Origin: Acidobacteriota bacterium | GTDB taxonomy: Bacteria; Acidobacteriota; Vicinamibacteria; Vicinamibacterales; UBA823 | NCBI GenBank assembly: GCA_002720285.1 | Contig: PBHT01000020.1 | Span: 1 to 5,355 of the forward strand | Direction: 5' to 3' | DNA length: 5,355 bases | In this document: positions 1-5,355 of the stretch, one piece after another | Layout of the letters: the number at the start of each line of letters is the position of its first letter | Position numbering within the stretch: the first letter of the stretch is position 1 | The notes under the pieces: generated by a model | What the model was told of the DNA's origin: nothing | The model's input: only the letters and a program-made list of their open reading frames with translations | Databases searched by the model: none | Program-made: the position numbers and the translations under genes

Positions 1-1
1 C

Positions 2-469
2 GGTTGGATCGGAGCCGGCTTTGTCCGACGCAAGGTCTGGGATACTTTACACGGTTTCAAGGAACCGACGCCATTAAATGATATTGATGTCTTGTTCTTC
101 GATCCCAGTGATCTCAGAGAGGAGAAAGAAAAGTCCATTGAATGCCTTTTAGCCAAAGCGATGCCGAGGTTGCCATGGTCTGTAAAAAATCAGGCCCGCA
201 TGCACGTCTGTAACGGCGATCAGCCATACGTGAGCACAATCAATGCCGTGCACTACTGGCTTGAAACACCCACATGCACCGCCGTGCGGTTGGTCGACGA
301 CGACGAACTGCACTTAATCGCGCCATATGGCATTAAGGATTTACTACAGATGATTATCCGTCCAACGCCAGCGGGAGAACGGCGCGCATTGGCTTATCGG
401 GCGCGCATCAACAAAAAGAACTGGTCGAGAACCTGGCCCAAATGCCAAGTCTTCATGTCGGCTCATTAA
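2..469 (+). CDS. Nucleotidyltransferase family protein (DUF925-like), 5' end missing
   Basis: The frame is open from the left edge, so the start codon lies outside the window and 155 C-terminal residues are visible. The fragment opens with GWIGAGFVRRKVWD, followed by TPLNDIDVLFFDP at about residues 23-35. The Asp-Ile-Asp (27-29) is the expected metal-binding pair of the nucleotidyltransferase fold. Later blocks (QARMHVCNGDQPY, the aromatic NAVHYWLET segment, the LIAPYGIKDLL stretch and a C-terminal YRARINKKNWSRTWPK tail) match what I know of the DUF925/PF06042 family. Members are usually near 180-200 residues, so perhaps 25-45 are missing. Family members are annotated only as putative nucleotidyltransferases; substrate and pathway are unknown. 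An internal TTG at 92 would cut off the glycine-rich loop and the DID motif's lead-in, so it is not the start. The gene converges on the GMC oxidoreductase gene. Family call is firm, function is not. Confidence 0.85.
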   Translation, partial: GWIGAGFVRRKVWDTLHGFKEPTPLNDIDVLFFDPSDLREEKEKSIECLLAKAMPRLPWSVKNQARMHVCNGDQPYVSTINAVHYWLETPTCTAVRLVDDDELHLIAPYGIKDLLQMIIRPTPAGERRALAYRARINKKNWSRTWPKCQVFMSAH

Positions 470-522
470 AATACCCAGCCCCGACCCGAACAGTGCCAGC
501 ATTCTCGCAGTCCTGCTCCGTG

Positions 523-542
523 CGGAAAGGTGAACCTTTCCG
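523..542. terminator. Perfect hairpin between convergent genes, candidate bidirectional terminator
   Basis: CGGAAAGG (523-530) and CCTTTCCG (535-542) form a perfect 8-bp stem around a TGAA loop. A weaker 5-bp hairpin follows at once (TCCCA 543-547 with TGGGA 557-561). The stem sits 53 bases past the nucleotidyltransferase stop and 51 bases past the stop of the opposing oxidoreductase gene, which is where a shared terminator would be expected. Neither strand has a U-run directly after the stem; the nearest on + is TTTT at 554-557. It may therefore be a transcript-end stabiliser or a Rho-associated end rather than a classical intrinsic terminator. Confidence 0.4.
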
Positions 543-593
543 TCCCACAGCGATTTTGGGATTTATCGGGAACTGCTTATGGAACAAACCGCC

Positions 594-2204
594 TTATCTC
601 TCCGATAGGATCAGATCAGCGCATTTTTCCCCCACCATGATGCTGGGGGCGTTTGTGTTGCCAGAGGGCATAGTTGGAAAGATAGAAGCGTCGGCGATGC
701 GCAATCCATCAAGACCATGGACCTTCAAATTCTCGTCCACCACTGCGTTTGCGGCTCTAGAGCTGGGCCCCATTCGGCAGGTGCCAATCGGATGATAGGC
801 GGTTTCGGAATTCTCCCGTATCCAGTTTTCGATTTCCTGGTCGCTATCTACCCCCGGACCGGGCGAATATTCCTCTCCTCGGAATATGTCCATGGGCGAG
901 GCCTGTACGATACGGCGCATCATCTTGAAGCCTGCCACCATTGTCTCACGGTCGTTGGAATTTCCCAAGAAATTGAACCGAATAGCCGGCTGCGTCCTGG
1001 GATCTGAGGATCGAATGTGGATGGATCCCAGGCTCTCAGGCCGCAACTGATAACAGGATACTGTCATTCCAGGGAAGGGATGCAACTTGCGCCGCTTCGG
1101 GTCCTTCACCGCATAGGGCACCAGATGCAACTGAACATCCGGGGTTTCCAACTCCGGCCGGGTCTTGAGAAACGCCAAAAGCGGGGCCGACGGCAGACTG
1201 ATGAACCCACCGCCGGTCGTTAGATATCGCAGGACCTGACCGACGAGGTTTATCCCCTGAGCCCGTTCGTTGTAGGACACACCAGGAGCCGTCACCTTCC
1301 ACTGAATTCGGGCATTGATATGGTCACGGAAATTCTCCCCCACGGCCGGCAGTTCATGGAGCACCTCAATGCCATGCTCACGCAGCACCTCTCCCTTGCC
1401 GATACCCGACAGTTCCAGAACCTGCGGCGAACCAATTGCTCCAGCCGATAGGATAACTTCCCCGCCAGAGCGGGCCTCCTGCTCTCTGCCGCCCTGGGTG
1501 TAGCGCACGCCTACACAGCGCCTGCCTTCCAGTATCAGGCCCAGTGTCAGGGCCTCAGTCACTACATGCAGGTTTGTCCGCTTCATAGCGGGACGCAAGT
1601 AACAATGTGCCGTACTCATGCGCCGGCCATTCCAAATGGTGGCCTGGGTCTTGACAATACCCTCCTGGTCCGGGCCGTTGTAATCAGCGTTTCGCTTGTA
1701 GCCAGCCTCCACCGCCGCATCAAACAGGGCGTCGTACAGAGGATTCTGGTCCGGGACCTCGGTCACACTTAAGGCCCCCCCTTTTCCTCGCACCCCGTCT
1801 CCGCCTTTTTCATAGTTCTCCATGCGCTGGAACAGCGGCTCTACGTCCGACCAACTCCAGCCCCGGCAACCCAATTGCGCCCAGGTTTCATAGTCCAGGG
1901 TTTGGCCGCGCACATAGACCAGACCATTTATGGAAGATGACCCTCCCAACAATTTACCCCGGGGCACTGGAATGGCCCGGTTGGCGGTGCCTGCCTCGGG
2001 CTCCGAAAAGTATCTCCAGTTGGCGGCCGGGTTGTCAATCAGCAGACCAAAACTGACCGGCAGACGGGAATAGGGATGGGAGGCCTTACCTGCTTCGAGG
2101 AGCAAGATTTTTTTTGCGCCACTCTCACTCAACCGATAGGCCAGGGCCGAACCAGCGGAACCCGCCCCGACGATGATGTAGTCGTATTGCGTTCCTTCAT
2201 TCAT
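594..2204 (-). CDS. GMC-family FAD-dependent alcohol/choline dehydrogenase-like oxidoreductase
   Basis: A complete 536-residue flavoenzyme of the glucose-methanol-choline family, expected to oxidise an alcohol with FAD. No signal peptide is visible, so it should be cytosolic or membrane-peripheral. The N-terminus carries the dinucleotide fold YDYIIVGAGSAGSALAYRL (about 7-25) with the LLLEAG acidic strand end at 34-39. GMC signature 1 is GKLLGGSSSINGLVYVRG (83-100) and signature 2 is SAGAIGSPQVLELSGIG (253-269). The C-terminus has the catalytic-His block YHPIGTCRMG (His471) and PSGNTNAP, which supplies the partner Asn. All expected family landmarks are present and the length is typical. The ATG at 2204 is chosen because AAGGTGG lies 5 bases upstream and the FAD fold follows directly; the frame extends to a TTG at 2258, giving an 18-residue Lys-rich extension with no family support. 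Related enzymes include choline dehydrogenase (BetA), alkanol dehydrogenase (AlkJ) and polyethylene-glycol dehydrogenase. With no betaine or alkane genes alongside, the substrate cannot be named. Confidence 0.93.
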   Translation of the reverse strand: MNEGTQYDYIIVGAGSAGSALAYRLSESGAKKILLLEAGKASHPYSRLPVSFGLLIDNPAANWRYFSEPEAGTANRAIPVPRGKLLGGSSSINGLVYVRGQTLDYETWAQLGCRGWSWSDVEPLFQRMENYEKGGDGVRGKGGALSVTEVPDQNPLYDALFDAAVEAGYKRNADYNGPDQEGIVKTQATIWNGRRMSTAHCYLRPAMKRTNLHVVTEALTLGLILEGRRCVGVRYTQGGREQEARSGGEVILSAGAIGSPQVLELSGIGKGEVLREHGIEVLHELPAVGENFRDHINARIQWKVTAPGVSYNERAQGINLVGQVLRYLTTGGGFISLPSAPLLAFLKTRPELETPDVQLHLVPYAVKDPKRRKLHPFPGMTVSCYQLRPESLGSIHIRSSDPRTQPAIRFNFLGNSNDRETMVAGFKMMRRIVQASPMDIFRGEEYSPGPGVDSDQEIENWIRENSETAYHPIGTCRMGPSSRAANAVVDENLKVHGLDGLRIADASIFPTMPSGNTNAPSIMVGEKCADLILSER

Positions 2205-2329
2205 GACACCCACCTTTTTACCCTTTTTCCATCCCCGAAGGTCATACAATATGGCCAATCCCTTGGAAAATAGAAAATCTGATACGGGGTGGATTCACGA
2301 AAATGACCGAAAATCATAGGAAAAGGGCC

Positions 2330-2365
2330 TTAACACTGCCTTAATAGACCATTAATACGGTTAAC
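2330..2365. promoter_or_regulatory. Phased TTAA array resembling overlapping CtrA boxes
   Basis: TTAA occurs at 2330-2333, 2341-2344, 2352-2355 and 2361-2364. The first three are separated by exactly 7 bases, giving two overlapping TTAA-N7-TTAA elements, the pattern bound by the alphaproteobacterial cell-cycle regulator CtrA. The fourth follows after 5 bases and lies in the 8-bp palindrome GGTTAACC (2359-2366). The array ends just ahead of the candidate -35 of leuA and could serve either divergent gene. The spacing is read directly. The CtrA link is an inference that depends on the host being an alphaproteobacterium, and short AT-rich words can recur by chance. Confidence 0.35.
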
Positions 2366-2369
2366 CTGC

Positions 2370-2396
2370 TTGACGGCATGAGAAACCAAAGATAGT
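2370..2396 (+). promoter_or_regulatory. Candidate sigma-70 type promoter for leuA
   Basis: TTGACG (2370-2375) matches the -35 consensus at five of six positions. It is followed after 15 bases by GATAGT (2391-2396), which matches four of six -10 positions; a 17-base spacing would instead use the poorer TAGTTT (2393-2398). Transcription would begin near 2402-2404, leaving about 270 untranslated bases before leuA and placing the ATG at 2408 almost at the 5' end of the RNA. The short spacer keeps confidence modest. Confidence 0.35.
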
Positions 2397-2671
2397 TTTC
2401 CGGCAACATGACGCGGCCGGTTTACATACAAGGCCTTGCCCTTCGACTTAGCGACCCGGACCTTGAGGGGCGCCGGGATGCCGCATTTGGTGCGTGCACG
2501 CTAAGGGACAACGCGTCAGATGAATCGTTTCACGACTGAGACAATCGCATTTCAGTATCTAGTTACCGCCAGCTGGCCCGAGCGGCAGCGCCGTTTCGTT
2601 ATCGTGCTAACCGGACGCGCCATTGGGGTCCAAACCGGCCGGGCAGTGACCGAAAAACAGGGGAAATCCTC

Positions 2672-4348
2672 ATGAACAAGATGGCCTTCCACAAATATCA
2701 GGCCTTCCCACCTATTGACCTGCCTAACCGGCAGTGGCCCGCCGGCGTCATCGACAAAGCACCGACCTGGTGTTCCGTGGACCTCCGGGATGGCAACCAG
2801 GCCCTAATTGAACCCATGGGTCGGCAAAAAAAGCTGCATTTTTTCAATCACCTTATCAAATTGGGTTTCAAGGAAATCGAGATTGGCTTTCCGGCCGCTT
2901 CCGACACGGACTTCGACTTCGCCCGGCATATCATAAATAACAACCTGATCCCCAATGACGTCACGGTTCAGGTCCTGACCCAGTCTCGCCCGGAACTGAT
3001 CAAAAAGACTTTCGAGGCCTTGGACGGTGCCAAAAACGCTATTGTCCATCTGTACAACTCCACATCCGAACTGCAGCGCCGCGTAGTGTTCTCCCAGGAC
3101 CGGGAGGGGGTCAAAAAAATCGCCACGGACGGTGCGGCGTGGATCAAGGAAAGAATTCCCGCCTTGGAAGCAGGGGGCACCAATGTGCGCCTGGAATATT
3201 CCCCGGAAAGCTTCACAGGTACAGAGTTGGATTACGCCCTTGACGTTTGCCACGGGGTCATGGACATCTGGCAGCCCACCGAAGACAACCCAGTGATCTT
3301 CAATCTACCGGCCACAGTGGAAATGGCCTCGCCCAACTATTGCGCCGATCAGATTGAGTGGATGCACCGCAATTTTAGGGATCGGGAGAAGGTTGTTCTT
3401 TCCCTGCATCCCCATAACGACCGGGGTACGGCGGTGGCGGCTACCGAATTGTGTCTGATGGCCGGTGCCCAACGCGTGGAAGGCACTTTATTTGGTAACG
3501 GAGAGCGCACGGGCAACGTGGATGTCATCACCATGGCCTTAAATATCTTCAGCCAGGGGGTGGATCCGAAACTAGATATTACAAATATTCAGGAATCCAT
3601 AGAGGTTTCGGAATATTGCACCCAGCTGAATGTCCCCGAACGCCACCCCTACGCTGGCGAGCTGGTCTACACCGCTTTTTCAGGCTCCCACCAAGATGCC
3701 ATCAAGAAGGGCATGGCAGCGCATAAGTCATCCAACGATCCCCACTGGGAAGTGCCCTACCTACCGATTGACCCCAAGGATGTGGGCCGCAGCTACGAGG
3801 CCATCATTCGCGTCAACAGTCAGTCGGGCAAGGGTGGCGTGGCTTATATCATGGACACCGAATTCGGTATCGATATGCCCCGGGACTTACAGGTGGAATT
3901 TTCCAAGATTATCCAGAACATCTCGGACAGCACTGGCAAGGAAATTACCCCGGCGCAGATATGGCAAACCTTCAAAAAATCCTACCTGGATATCGTGGAA
4001 CCGTTCGAACTCATCGATTACCGTATGAATTCCACTGCGGAATCTGCCGACATAATTATGTGCACTGCATCTGTCCGTGCCTATGACGAGATACGCGATA
4101 TCGTCGGCCGCGGCGACGGGCCTATAGACGCATTTTTTGGCGCCCTTAAAACTAGTTGCGGCATCGAGGCCACATTCCAGGACTACGCCCAACGCGCCAT
4201 GGGAGCCGGATCCGACGTAGAAGCCGTATGTTTCGTAAAATTAGAGGGCGAAGATGGCCAAATTGCCCATGGTGTTGGCATCCACCCCAACACCAACAGT
4301 GCCTCATTGCACGCAATTGTATCGGCGGTGAATAGATTAGCGACGTAA
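2672..4348 (+). CDS. leuA: 2-isopropylmalate synthase, long form with C-terminal regulatory domain
   Basis: Condenses acetyl-CoA with 2-oxoisovalerate to 2-isopropylmalate, the committed step of leucine synthesis, in the cytosol. The 558 residues fit the longer LeuA type known from Mycobacterium and Corynebacterium and from many proteobacteria. A TIM barrel (about 30-310) starts with the signature LRDGNQAL (38-45; catalytic Arg39, metal ligand Asp40). HPHND (246-250) supplies metal ligands His246 and His248, and GNGERTGN (275-282) ends in Asn282. The linker carries SGSHQDAIKKG with His340 and DVGRSYEA with Tyr375, matching by spacing and context the linker-domain catalytic residues of the mycobacterial enzyme. 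The C-terminal part (about 430-558), with GAGSDVEAVCFVKLE and HGVGIHPNTNSASLHAIV, is the leucine-binding allosteric domain, so feedback inhibition is likely. ATG 2672 is supported by AGGGGA at 2659-2664, 7 bases upstream; a second ATG three codons on is less well placed. No other leucine genes adjoin it. All key residues are intact, and citramalate or homocitrate synthase is much less likely. Confidence 0.96.
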   Translation: MNKMAFHKYQAFPPIDLPNRQWPAGVIDKAPTWCSVDLRDGNQALIEPMGRQKKLHFFNHLIKLGFKEIEIGFPAASDTDFDFARHIINNNLIPNDVTVQVLTQSRPELIKKTFEALDGAKNAIVHLYNSTSELQRRVVFSQDREGVKKIATDGAAWIKERIPALEAGGTNVRLEYSPESFTGTELDYALDVCHGVMDIWQPTEDNPVIFNLPATVEMASPNYCADQIEWMHRNFRDREKVVLSLHPHNDRGTAVAATELCLMAGAQRVEGTLFGNGERTGNVDVITMALNIFSQGVDPKLDITNIQESIEVSEYCTQLNVPERHPYAGELVYTAFSGSHQDAIKKGMAAHKSSNDPHWEVPYLPIDPKDVGRSYEAIIRVNSQSGKGGVAYIMDTEFGIDMPRDLQVEFSKIIQNISDSTGKEITPAQIWQTFKKSYLDIVEPFELIDYRMNSTAESADIIMCTASVRAYDEIRDIVGRGDGPIDAFFGALKTSCGIEATFQDYAQRAMGAGSDVEAVCFVKLEGEDGQIAHGVGIHPNTNSASLHAIVSAVNRLAT

Positions 4349-4510
4349 TAGGGAAGGGATCACTAAACAGACCTCAAGCCTGACGGCAAAACATACGGTT
4401 TATTATGCGAGCGACGGTGTGGTTGAAAGAAACGTGCCTTCACCGATGAGTTTATAAAAAACTGACAACTTTTGCGGAATTAAGTCTTTTCATCATGCCT
4501 AAGCTAAATT
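4349..4510. other. Convergent gap between leuA and the NIPSNAP gene, no clear terminator
   Basis: This stretch separates two genes that run towards each other. CGGTG (4415-4419) and CACCG (4441-4445) could pair across a 21-base loop, which is too open to call. On the minus strand a run of six T's (plus-strand A's at 4456-4461) follows a weak 5-bp stem with a G-U pair, a poor terminator candidate for the NIPSNAP transcript. I see no coding sequence or repeat here. Confidence 0.5.
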
Positions 4511-4837
4511 CTAACGCACCGTCGATTTTGCAGTGGGGACGATCCGCGTGATGACCGCGGCATCGCGGTCTAGATAGTCCGAAACCCGCGGAGATACTTC
4601 GTTTTTCCAATAGTCGGATTCGTAAACTGCCTCGTAGAGTTTCTCTCGCCTCGTCTCACTCTCGAAGCGGCGCAGCCAGATGTAGATGCTTTCATCCTCC
4701 TCACCCCTGAAGCTGCCGCAGATCACCATACCTTTGGCAACCTGAAACGGGATGATCTCATCCTCCATAAATTTGACCCATTCGTCCATCATGCCCGGTA
4801 GGACTTTGTATTGTCGGAGTTCATAGAAGGCTGTCAT
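4511..4837 (-). CDS. NIPSNAP family protein
   Basis: A 108-residue protein with the NIPSNAP (PF07978) pattern, a small ferredoxin-like alpha/beta barrel domain. The first strand is FYELRQYKVLPGMMDEWVKF (about 4-23), followed by EIIPFQVAKGMVICGSFRGE and the strand ESIYIWLRRFES (49-60). Then comes the helical segment RREKLYEAVYESDYWKNEVSP (64-83), with the conserved Trp near its end, and a C-terminal strand AAVITRIVP. One such domain fills the protein. There is no signal peptide or membrane segment. Bacterial members have no agreed biochemical role, so none is assigned. The ATG at 4837 has AGAGGA 6 bases upstream (plus-strand TCCTCT at 4844-4849). Only 19 bases separate it from the upstream CinA-family stop codon, so the two are probably co-transcribed. 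It converges on leuA. Confidence 0.85.
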   Translation of the reverse strand: MTAFYELRQYKVLPGMMDEWVKFMEDEIIPFQVAKGMVICGSFRGEEDESIYIWLRRFESETRREKLYEAVYESDYWKNEVSPRVSDYLDRDAAVITRIVPTAKSTVR

Positions 4838-4856
4838 TGCATTTCCTCTGTTTGGA

Positions 4857-5355
4857 TTAAGGTTGGAGTTCGTTCAATGTCTTGCGGAGAAAATTGAGCA
4901 CGTTGATTACCGCGTAATTCCGAAAACGGGCCCTGTCTCCCGGCAGCGACGTGGTGGTGGCGCAATGGGCATCCGACATAGCTAGATCCAGGAATACGGT
5001 ACCGCCAAGTTGTTCATCATAATTCTGTGCCGCCGTCACGGCCAGGCCGATATCGGCAGCGAATTCTCTCCGCACCTGTGCAGCAGTCTCTGCAGCAATT
5101 TCTGCACCGGGCAGTGTACTATCCTTCAACTCACCAGTGACCGAACCACCACGGAACGTCGCCATTCCGGGATCAATTTCGGATAGGCGAGCGGATAAAA
5201 CCCCACCGGTCAATCCTTCAGCCACTGCCAGCGTCAGACGTTGTCGGCGCAATTGATTGAGGACCACTTTTTCCATGGTTTCCTCGTCCACGCCGAAGAC
5301 TACATCACCCAGGATATCGCGCAGCAAGCCTTCTTCCCGTGATATTATGACATGT
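4857..5355 (-). CDS. CinA family protein, C-terminal (PncC-like) domain, 5' end missing
   Basis: The frame stays open to the right edge (HVIISREEG precedes the TTG at 5327), so this is the C-terminal 166 or so residues of a longer protein. The segment LLRDILGDVVFGVDEETMEKVV resembles the linker between the N-terminal molybdopterin-binding-like domain and the C-terminal domain of full-length CinA. A two-domain protein of about 400 residues is therefore likely. The C-terminal domain (PF02464) is recognised from LTLAVAEGLTGGVLSARL, FRGGSVTG, IGLAVTAAQN and LPGDRARFRNYAV. Active members hydrolyse nicotinamide mononucleotide to recycle pyridine nucleotides. Here the usual AESCTGG reads AEGLTGG (5202-5222), and the block normally like GSSxxFxxGxVTYSNxxK (5118-5174) has Met in place of the second Ser, Gly for Tyr and no Lys at its position. 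The deamidase is probably inactive, while the GDR motif is kept. The N-terminal domain, not visible, would carry the ADP-ribose pyrophosphatase activity known in some CinA proteins. The stop codon is 19 bases before the NIPSNAP start. Confidence 0.8.
   Translation of the reverse strand, partial: HVIISREEGLLRDILGDVVFGVDEETMEKVVLNQLRRQRLTLAVAEGLTGGVLSARLSEIDPGMATFRGGSVTGELKDSTLPGAEIAAETAAQVRREFAADIGLAVTAAQNYDEQLGGTVFLDLAMSDAHCATTTSLPGDRARFRNYAVINVLNFLRKTLNELQP

Larger units (their letters stand above)
2205..2671. other. Divergent intergenic region between the GMC gene and leuA, including a long leuA leader
   Basis: This 467-base gap must hold the promoters of both genes. The half nearer the GMC gene (about 2260-2400) is AT-rich; the half nearer leuA is GC-rich. 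I see the phased TTAA array (2330-2365) and a candidate leuA promoter (2370-2396), listed separately. If that promoter is right, leuA has a leader of roughly 270 bases. The leader contains a 43-codon ORF (2408-2539) with Leu codons at 10, 12, 14, 19 and 32. It also contains three perfect 10-bp palindromes (2429-2438, 2492-2501, 2568-2577) and a stem GAGCGGC/GCCGTTT (2580-2586 with 2590-2596, two G-U pairs) running into a few U's. I recognise no T-box, known riboswitch or classical terminator. For the GMC gene, TATGAT on the minus strand (2313-2318) is a possible -10 without a good -35. Confidence 0.6.

Noticed and set aside
92..469. Short protein starting at a TTG at 92
   Set aside because: The family-conserved glycine-rich segment and most of the lead-in to the DID metal-binding motif lie upstream in the same open frame, so this is an internal codon.
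442..1007. Plus-strand open frames overlapping the nucleotidyltransferase end and lying opposite the GMC gene
   Set aside because: They run antisense to a gene with complete family motifs, resemble no known protein and lack convincing ribosome binding sites.
2205..2258. Longer N-terminus for the GMC oxidoreductase from a TTG at 2258
   Set aside because: The 18 extra residues precede the conserved FAD-binding strand and have no family counterpart, while the ATG at 2204 has a well-spaced AAGGTGG upstream.
2580..2596. Intrinsic attenuator terminator in the leuA leader
   Set aside because: The stem is only 7 pairs including two G-U pairs, and the U's are part of the stem rather than a tract after it, so I mention it only in the region description.
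2804..3253. A 149-codon minus-strand open frame opposite leuA, and smaller overlapping ones up to 4192
   Set aside because: leuA is intact across the whole stretch with every catalytic motif, and the antisense translations show no recognisable domain; they are shadows of its codon bias.
4415..4445. Terminator for leuA from CGGTG/CACCG pairing
   Set aside because: A 5-bp stem across a 21-base loop with no following U-run is not a credible intrinsic terminator.
4857..5327. Complete 156-residue stand-alone CinA-like protein starting at a TTG at 5327
   Set aside because: The frame continues upstream without a stop to the window edge, and the first visible residues resemble the interdomain linker of full-length CinA, so the gene is partial.

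Overview
This window reads as an ordinary chromosomal stretch of a Gram-negative bacterium. The best guess is an alphaproteobacterium of moderately high GC. That rests on the general look of the long-form LeuA and the cytosolic GMC oxidoreductase, and on TTAA-N7-TTAA elements resembling CtrA boxes ahead of leuA. It is an inference and no 16S or other marker is present. I see no insertion sequence, phage gene, CRISPR array, tRNA or rRNA.

Layout, left to right. (1) Positions 2-469 (+): the 3' part of a DUF925-type nucleotidyltransferase gene, cut by the left edge. (2) Positions 470-593: a convergent gap with one strong hairpin. (3) Positions 594-2204 (-): a complete FAD-dependent GMC alcohol/choline dehydrogenase-like gene. 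(4) Positions 2205-2671: a 467-base divergent region with phased TTAA elements, a candidate leuA promoter and a long leuA 5' leader. (5) Positions 2672-4348 (+): a complete leuA (2-isopropylmalate synthase, long form with the C-terminal leucine-sensing domain). (6) Positions 4349-4510: a convergent gap with no clear terminator. (7) Positions 4511-4837 (-): a NIPSNAP-family protein. (8) Positions 4857 to the right edge (-): the C-terminal part of a CinA-family protein, 19 bases upstream of the NIPSNAP gene and probably in one operon with it.

The genes do not form one pathway. leuA commits carbon to leucine and stands alone, with no leuB, leuC or leuD beside it, so its long leader is the natural place for regulation. 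The GMC enzyme is divergent from leuA and shares its upstream region. The CinA/NIPSNAP pair is the only likely operon.

I did not find a convincing new system. Three points merit a second look. The CinA C-terminal domain has lost the residues associated with NMN deamidase activity. A regularly spaced TTAA array sits just ahead of a candidate leuA promoter. The leuA leader contains a possible near-leaderless small ORF and an excess of perfect palindromes.
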